Assembly: GCA_003168235.1 (NCBI GenBank)
Contig: PMSZ01000195.1
Span: 1-9,197 of the forward strand
Length of the DNA stretch: 9,197 nucleotides
Origin: Acidobacteriaceae bacterium
GTDB lineage: Bacteria > Acidobacteriota > Terriglobia > Terriglobales > Acidobacteriaceae
Reading direction: 5' to 3'
The number at the start of each line of letters is the position of its first letter. Positions within the stretch are counted from its first letter, which is position 1. The translations under genes and the position numbers were made by a program. The notes below the pieces were generated by a model. That model did not search any database. It was not told where the DNA came from and saw only the letters and a list, made by a program, of their open reading frames with translations. Shown here in pieces: positions 5,401 through 9,197 of this stretch.

Positions 5401-5692
5401 CCGAGAGTCCGCCCAACATCCCGCCCACGCTCGATTGCAAAGCCTGGTCGACCTTGCGGCTGGCCTCGTTCAGCGCGGCCATGACCAGGTCCTGCAGCAT
5501 TTCGACGTCACCCGCCTTCACCGCTTCAGGATCGATCTTGATCCCCAGCACCTGCTTGCGTCCATCCATCTTCACCGTGACTGATCCCCCGCCCGACGAT
5601 GCTTCAATCACCGTCTGCTCCATCTTTTTCTGCAGCACTTCCGCCTGCTGCTTGGCCTTCGCCATGAGTTCCTGCAAATTGAATTCAGACAT
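5390..5692 (-). CDS. ybaB: YbaB/EbfC-family nucleoid-associated protein
   Basis: The protein has 100 residues from the ATG at 5692. A TTG at 5713 in frame would add seven residues encoded partly by repeat DNA and is rejected because MSEFNLQELMAKAKQQ is the usual family start. The N-terminal half is a charged helix (about 4-28), followed by the signature ASSGGGSVTVKMDGRKQVLG (31-50), IKIDPEAV (51-58) and the C-terminal helix DLVMAALNEASRKV (68-81). A glycine-rich tail (GGMLGGLSGIL) ends the protein; its final Ile-Leu-stop codons come from the adjoining palindrome. YbaB/EbfC dimers bind DNA and are encoded between dnaX and recR in many bacteria, as here. No clear ribosome-binding site precedes the ATG. 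Confidence 0.95.
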   Translation of the reverse strand: MSEFNLQELMAKAKQQAEVLQKKMEQTVIEASSGGGSVTVKMDGRKQVLGIKIDPEAVKAGDVEMLQDLVMAALNEASRKVDQALQSSVGGMLGGLSGIL

Positions 5693-5708
5693 AAGAAGTT
5701 GGCGATTT

Positions 5709-5795
5709 TGCAATTGTGTAATTTGGTAATCTCAAACCCGTGGGCTTGCAGTTTCAAATTACAAAATTACCCAATTACCAAATCACAAAATTGCA
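5709..5795. repeat. 87-bp palindromic repeat, copy A (dnaX-ybaB spacer)
   Basis: A left arm of about 30 nt starting TGCAATTGTGTAATTTGGTA is inverted against a right arm of five 8-nt units (CAAATTAC, AAAATTAC, CCAATTAC, CAAATCAC, AAAATTGC). The GC-richer loop contains GTGGGCTTGC. The left arm has only three such units, so it can pair with the right arm in two registers 16 nt apart. It is one of two tandem copies of identical length and differs from copy B at seven positions. Confidence 0.9.
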
Positions 5796-5807
5796 ATTTG
5801 GCAATCC

Positions 5808-5894
5808 TGCAATTGTGTAATTTGGTAATCTCAAACCTGTGGGCTTGCGGTTTCAGATTACAAAATTACCCGATCACCAGATTACAAAATTGCA
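5808..5894. repeat. 87-bp palindromic repeat, copy B, abutting the dnaX stop codon
   Basis: The length and orientation are those of copy A, with the same first 30 bases. The right-arm units are CAGATTAC, AAAATTAC, CCGATCAC, CAGATTAC and AAAATTGC. The copy ends at 5894, directly next to the dnaX stop codon (5895-5897). Twelve bases separate the two copies. The element belongs to the same family as 5308-5400 by unit sequence. Confidence 0.9.
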
Positions 5895-7898
5895 CTACCC
5901 TCTCTCCCGATAATCAATCACCGTCCTGATTTCCGCTCCGAACTTTTCTTTCATGCGCTGCACCACTGGATCCTGTTCCGCGCGGCTGCGCGCGCTTCCA
6001 TTAGAGCCAGACGAAGCAGACCCTGACCCGCGCTCCGCAAACGGTCCCGCCCCTTGCGCTACTCCGCCCGGTTCAACCACTACCTTCATCGGTCTCCCCG
6101 CCAGCCCGCTCGCCGCCGCGCTCGCAATTCGCCGGGCCTCGGCGGTGAATGACATTTCGATCATCGTTCCGGAGGCCGCGACCTTGGCCGTCAGCGTGCT
6201 CCCCTCCAGCCGCCACTCCCCGTTTTCGATCAATGAGATCAGCATCGGCTGATTGCCCAACGCGTTGAGCACCGCGACCCGAAGCGACTCAGCGTCAGCT
6301 TCCACCCGAGTCTCGGCCCGCGGCCGCACCCGCTCGTTTGGCCGAGGATCAGGCTGAGGATCAGGCTGACGATCGGGCTGCAGATCGGGCTGCAGCACCG
6401 GCCCCGGCGCTGACTCTTTGACGGCGGACTCTGGGATCGCGAAATCTGGGATCGCTGACTCTTCGATCTTTGGAGCAGATGATCCCATGATGACGACGTT
6501 CGCGCTCGCTCCGCCGTAGCTCTGTGTGGCGCGGGCGCCCTCGCCCGCGTATGCCGCAGTCTCTTGCGCTGCTTCCGCCTTGGGATTCCCCTTGCGCGCC
6601 GAGTCCGCCGCAAACGGCGAGACCGAGGGTGCCCGCGCCGGCGACTCCGAGTTCCGATTCTCCGCCAGCGGCGAAATCGCTCGCGCACCCGGAACTGCCG
6701 CCATTCGCGGCGTAGGACGCGCTGTTCCCGAGGAGGCCGCCGCATCGCTCAGCAACTGTTCGATCGGAAGCAGCCGCTGCGCATGTGCCATCTTCAGCAG
6801 TCCCAATTCCAGATGAAAGCGCTGCTCCTGCCGGTATCCCAGCTCTCCATGCGTGCGCAGCATGATCTGCAAATGCCGCGCCAGGTCTTCCTCGCTGAAC
6901 AGTTCGGCAATCCGCCCCACCCGCGCCCGCTCGTCGGAAGAAATCTGCAGCAGCGCCGAATCCTTGCCTGCGATTTTCGCCACCGTCACATTGCGCAGAA
7001 ATCGCACCAGTTGCCGCGCAAAGTGCGTCGGACTGTGCCCCTCGCCAATCAGTTCGTCCACCAGCGTCAAAATCTTTTCGCTCGAATTGTTTTCGCTCGA
7101 AGCCTCGGCCACCGCCTGCATCACCGTCTCCAGCGCCGTCGCCGGAGCCGATCCAATCAAGCTCCGCACCGCATCCAGCGTCAGGTGGTCTGCGGTCGAA
7201 GCAATCGCCTGATCGAGAATCGAAAGCGCGTCGCGTAGCGAGCCATCGCCCGCCTCGGCCAGCAACGCCAGCGCGTCGTCGTCGGCGCCAATCTTCTCCT
7301 GCCTCACGATGTCGCGCAGTTGCCCCATGATGTCTTCGAACTTCACCGCCCGAAAACTGAAATGCTGGCACCGCGACCGGATCGTCTGCGGAATGTCCTC
7401 TGGCTGCGTCGTCGCCATCATAAAGATGACGTGGCTCGGCGGCTCCTCCAGAGTCTTCAGCAGCGCATTGAATGCTGCGTCCGTGATCTGGTGCGCTTCA
7501 TCGAGTATGTAAATCTTGAAGCGGTCGCGCGCCGGCCGGTAGCGCGCGGCCTCGCGCAGTTCGCGAATTTCGTCGATGCCGCGGTTGGTGGCGGCGTCGA
7601 TCTCGATCACATCAACCGCATTGCCGGCGCGAATCTCAGTGCAGGATTCGCAGATGCCGCAAGGCTCCGCCACCGGCTTGTCGCCGCCACTATTAAGAGA
7701 CGAGCGGCAATTCAAGGCCGCGGCCAGAATGCGCGCCACCGTTGTCTTCCCAATGCCCCGATGCCCGCTGAAGATGTAACCATGGGCGGTGCGCCCTTGT
7801 TCGAGCGCGTTCTGCAGGGTGCGGGTGACGTGCTCTTGTCCGATCACCTCGGAGAATTTCTGCGGACGATATTTGCGCGCCAGGACGGTGTAGCTCAT
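5895..7898 (-). CDS. dnaX: DNA polymerase III clamp-loader subunit tau (DnaX)
   Basis: The protein has 667 residues from the ATG at 7898 (MSYTVLARKYRPQKFSEVIG, the canonical DnaX start). The frame stays open 49 codons further upstream, but that extension is arginine-rich and non-conserved. Motifs in order: Walker A GHRGIGKTT (45-53), zinc cysteines C64, C80, C83 and C86, Walker B IYILDEAH (129-136), sensor 1 with SRC (162-177), and sensor 2 GSLRDALSILDQ (219-230). Domain III reaches about residue 385. A disordered linker (about 386-535) carries two repeat-derived segments: YAGEGARAT from a GC-rich hairpin element and a QPD-repeat (503-518). A tau C-terminal domain (about 536-667) follows. DnaX assembles the clamp loader and couples it to polymerase and helicase. 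No A-rich slippery site for a gamma form is visible. It is first in the operon with ybaB and recR. Confidence 0.97.
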   Translation of the reverse strand: MSYTVLARKYRPQKFSEVIGQEHVTRTLQNALEQGRTAHGYIFSGHRGIGKTTVARILAAALNCRSSLNSGGDKPVAEPCGICESCTEIRAGNAVDVIEIDAATNRGIDEIRELREAARYRPARDRFKIYILDEAHQITDAAFNALLKTLEEPPSHVIFMMATTQPEDIPQTIRSRCQHFSFRAVKFEDIMGQLRDIVRQEKIGADDDALALLAEAGDGSLRDALSILDQAIASTADHLTLDAVRSLIGSAPATALETVMQAVAEASSENNSSEKILTLVDELIGEGHSPTHFARQLVRFLRNVTVAKIAGKDSALLQISSDERARVGRIAELFSEEDLARHLQIMLRTHGELGYRQEQRFHLELGLLKMAHAQRLLPIEQLLSDAAASSGTARPTPRMAAVPGARAISPLAENRNSESPARAPSVSPFAADSARKGNPKAEAAQETAAYAGEGARATQSYGGASANVVIMGSSAPKIEESAIPDFAIPESAVKESAPGPVLQPDLQPDRQPDPQPDPRPNERVRPRAETRVEADAESLRVAVLNALGNQPMLISLIENGEWRLEGSTLTAKVAASGTMIEMSFTAEARRIASAAASGLAGRPMKVVVEPGGVAQGAGPFAERGSGSASSGSNGSARSRAEQDPVVQRMKEKFGAEIRTVIDYRERG
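6347..6394 (-). repeat. 12-bp tandem repeat inside dnaX, four units, encoding QPD(x) repeats
   Basis: Plus-strand units are GATCAGGCTGAG, GATCAGGCTGAC and GATCGGGCTGCA twice. On the coding strand they translate as QPDL, QPDR, QPDP and QPDP (residues 503-518) in the tau linker. The 12-bp period keeps the frame. Confidence 0.9.
6524..6549. repeat. GC-rich 26-bp hairpin element, copy inside dnaX
   Basis: This copy matches the intergenic one at 4516-4541 except for one base in the loop (T for C). The 8-bp arms CGCGGGCG (6530-6537) and CGCCCGCG (6542-6549) are intact. It is read through in the dnaX frame as roughly residues 451-459 (AGEGARATQ) in the non-conserved linker. Confidence 0.8.
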
Positions 7899-7913
7899 GA
7901 GCGGGAAAAGACG

Positions 7914-7919
7914 ATTATA
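7914..7919 (-). promoter_or_regulatory. Candidate -10 box of dnaX, close to the start codon
   Basis: A perfect TATAAT on the minus strand (7919-7914) lies 15 bases upstream of the dnaX ATG. A transcript from it would start about 9 bases before the ATG, leaving almost no leader, which agrees with the absence of a Shine-Dalgarno sequence there (TTTTCCCGCTC before ATG). No good -35 hexamer is seen. Confidence 0.35.
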
Positions 7920-8134
7920 CGTGATAAGAAGGAGGCTGAGACGCGCGGACGAATCGGCTGGCAGAAGTCCGTCACAAACCTGGCGAGGTCGACGACCCGC
8001 AGTTCGCGGACGGCGCGCGGGGCGCGAGTTTGCAAGAATTTGCATATAGGCCGGGATCGCTTCTCCTCATATTGCAAATTTACAAATTCGTTGTGTTGCG
8101 CGCGGTGCAACCGTAGTACTATGCCGAGGCCAGA

Positions 8135-8175
8135 GTTCTCAGTCGGGGAGTTCCCTTTGCTCTTATCCCCAGAAC
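8135..8175 (+). promoter_or_regulatory. Possible leader hairpin upstream of the S53 peptidase gene
   Basis: GTTCT (8135-8139) and GGGGA (8145-8149) can pair with AGAAC (8171-8175) and TCCCC (8166-8170), with a 5-nt bulge on the 5' side and a 16-nt loop. No T-run follows. It lies 39 bases before the GTG start. The pairing is short and could be chance. Confidence 0.25.
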
Positions 8176-8214
8176 CCTAGAAGCAAATTCTGTCTAAACC
8201 CTCAAGGAGAAATC

Positions 8215-9197
8215 GTGATTCGAAGACCCAGTGCATTCTTGCTAACGATGGCTGCGATCATTTTGTGCGCGACCATCGCTTCCCAGGCTCAGTCACAGAC
8301 CCTGCTAACGCATCATGTGCGTCAAGTAGTTCTCAATGGACAAGCCAAATCGCTCGGAAGACTTCCCGCAACCCAATCCTTGCATTTCGACATCGTTCTT
8401 CCGCTGCGCGATCAGGCGGGGTTGGAGAGTTTTCTCCGTGCTGTCTATGATCCTTCCAGTTCCTCTTACCGGCACTTTCTTACGGTGGAAGATTTCACTG
8501 CGCGGTTTGGTCCCAGCCAGCAGGACTATAACGCGCTGATTCATTTCGCGACGGCCAGCGGATTCACCGTGCTCGGCGGCTCCCGCGATTCCATGGATGT
8601 CCAGCTCAAGGGCTCGGTGTCAGCCATCGAGGCAGCCTTCCATGTAAAGATGAATGTCTACCAGCATCCCACGGAAGACCGCACATTCTATGCTCCGGAC
8701 CGCGAGCCCAGCGTAGACCTTTCCATCCAACTCTGGCACATCTCGGGGTTGGACAACTATTCGATCCCGCGTCCCGCCCTCCAGCGTAGAAGTCCTCAGG
8801 GGGTCCGTTCCAACGCTACTACCGGCTCTTGCCCTGGTCAGTCTTTCTGCGGCAGCGACATGCGCGCGGCCTATTACGAGTCAACGGCCCTCACCGGCTC
8901 CGGCCAGAACGTCGGTTTGCTCGAGTACCTCGGATTTGATATTGCCGACGTGAACACCTATTACAAGAACGCCAATCAAACCAGAACTGCAGCCGTGGTT
9001 GGCATTTCTACCGACGGAAGCAGCCTGAGCTGCTTGGCTTCGCAAGGCTGCGACGACACCGAGCAGACGCTTGACATCACTCAGTCGGCGGGCATGGCTC
9101 CGGGCGTAACCACCGTGTATGTATTTGTCGGCAACACCGACACCGCCCTTCTCGGTGGGATGAGCTCGGATACTCCGTTGCCTTTGAACTTGAGCTC
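8215..9197 (+). CDS. Secreted S53 (sedolisin/kumamolisin-type) pro-peptidase, N-terminal part, runs off right edge
   Basis: The visible 327 codons start at a GTG (8215) preceded by AAGGAGA (8204-8210), an excellent ribosome-binding site. Residues 1-26 form a signal peptide (VIRRPSAFLLTMAAIILCAT...), likely cut near SQA-QSQ. Residues about 35-190 form a pro-kumamolisin activation domain: FDIVLPLRDQAGLESFLRAV (58-77), YDPSSSSYRHFLTVEDFTARFGP (78-100, the usual Y-HFLT-EF-FGP pattern) and the domain end near LWHISGLDNY. The catalytic domain begins around 210. DDTEQTLDI supplies the E-x3-D pair (E283, D287) of the S53 Ser-Glu-Asp triad; the serine lies beyond the window. S53 enzymes are acid-active, autoprocessed exopeptidases/endopeptidases, abundant in acidobacterial genomes. 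The gene is divergent from dnaX and not part of that operon. Confidence 0.93.
   Translation, partial: MIRRPSAFLLTMAAIILCATIASQAQSQTLLTHHVRQVVLNGQAKSLGRLPATQSLHFDIVLPLRDQAGLESFLRAVYDPSSSSYRHFLTVEDFTARFGPSQQDYNALIHFATASGFTVLGGSRDSMDVQLKGSVSAIEAAFHVKMNVYQHPTEDRTFYAPDREPSVDLSIQLWHISGLDNYSIPRPALQRRSPQGVRSNATTGSCPGQSFCGSDMRAAYYESTALTGSGQNVGLLEYLGFDIADVNTYYKNANQTRTAAVVGISTDGSSLSCLASQGCDDTEQTLDITQSAGMAPGVTTVYVFVGNTDTALLGGMSSDTPLPLNLS

Larger units (their letters stand above)
7899..8214. other. Divergent intergenic region between dnaX and the S53 peptidase gene
   Basis: No gene is supported; minus-strand frames here are arginine-rich upstream extensions of dnaX. The region must hold promoters for both directions. 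For the peptidase, TTGTGT (8091-8096) with TAGTAC (8114-8119) at 17 bp, or the nearby TACTAT (8117-8122), is a weak candidate. A possible leader hairpin lies at 8135-8175. Confidence 0.5.

Noticed and set aside
6340..6700. Programmed frameshift site in dnaX producing a gamma subunit
   Set aside because: No A-rich slippery heptamer such as A-AAA-AAG was found in the linker region.
6564..7238. Long plus-strand frames opposite dnaX (also 7320-8180)
   Set aside because: They are antisense shadows of a well-supported high-GC gene, with Arg/His/Gln-rich composition and no family features.
7899..8045. Upstream 49-residue extension of DnaX
   Set aside because: The canonical start MSYTVLARKYRPQ is at 7898; the extension is arginine-rich and unlike any DnaX N-terminus I know, and the TATAAT box lies within it.

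Overview
The window looks like chromosomal DNA from an Acidobacteriota (class Terriglobia-like) bacterium. This is inferred from gene content and style, not from a marker gene. The clues are a kumamolisin-type S53 pro-peptidase, a large secreted beta-rich protein with a C-terminal domain I associate with acidobacterial exoproteins, GC-rich coding DNA, and gene spacers filled with short-unit repeats and palindromes.

Layout, left to right. (1) The first 201 bases hold the N-terminus of a fatty acyl desaturase-like membrane protein on the minus strand. (2) Bases 202-518 are non-coding, with a small inverted repeat and two arrays of 7-nt units. (3) An isolated plus-strand gene (519-1070) encodes a small protein with a PD-(D/E)xK-nuclease-like motif; a perfect 32-bp direct repeat lies on each side of it. 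(4) Bases 1071-1654 hold a minus-strand intrinsic terminator, a start-less minus-strand frame with a membrane-helix-like end, direct repeats and a TATAAT box. (5) A 58-residue peptide gene (1655-1831, plus) follows; it has a strong ribosome-binding site, a YxxP motif and two cysteines, and resembles a RiPP precursor or small Cys peptide. (6) A convergent 829-residue secreted protein gene (1922-4411, minus) has its own good promoter. (7) The conserved DNA-metabolism cluster dnaX-ybaB-recR (7898-4707, minus) comes next. (8) At the right edge is the start of a secreted S53 peptidase (8215 onward, plus), divergent from dnaX.

Functionally, dnaX (clamp-loader tau subunit), ybaB/ebfC (nucleoid-associated protein) and recR (RecFOR recombination mediator) form a classic housekeeping operon. 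The S53 peptidase and the 829-residue protein are exported proteins, consistent with a saprophytic lifestyle.

The unusual part of the window is its repeat content. Both spacers of the dnaX-ybaB-recR operon consist almost entirely of long palindromes built from 8-nt RATTAC-type units, running from stop codon to near the next start codon and leaving recR without a Shine-Dalgarno sequence. A GC-rich 26-bp hairpin element occurs once between genes and once inside the dnaX coding frame. The dnaX linker also carries a 12-bp tandem repeat. The best candidate for something undescribed is the small peptide gene at 1655 with its structured upstream region.
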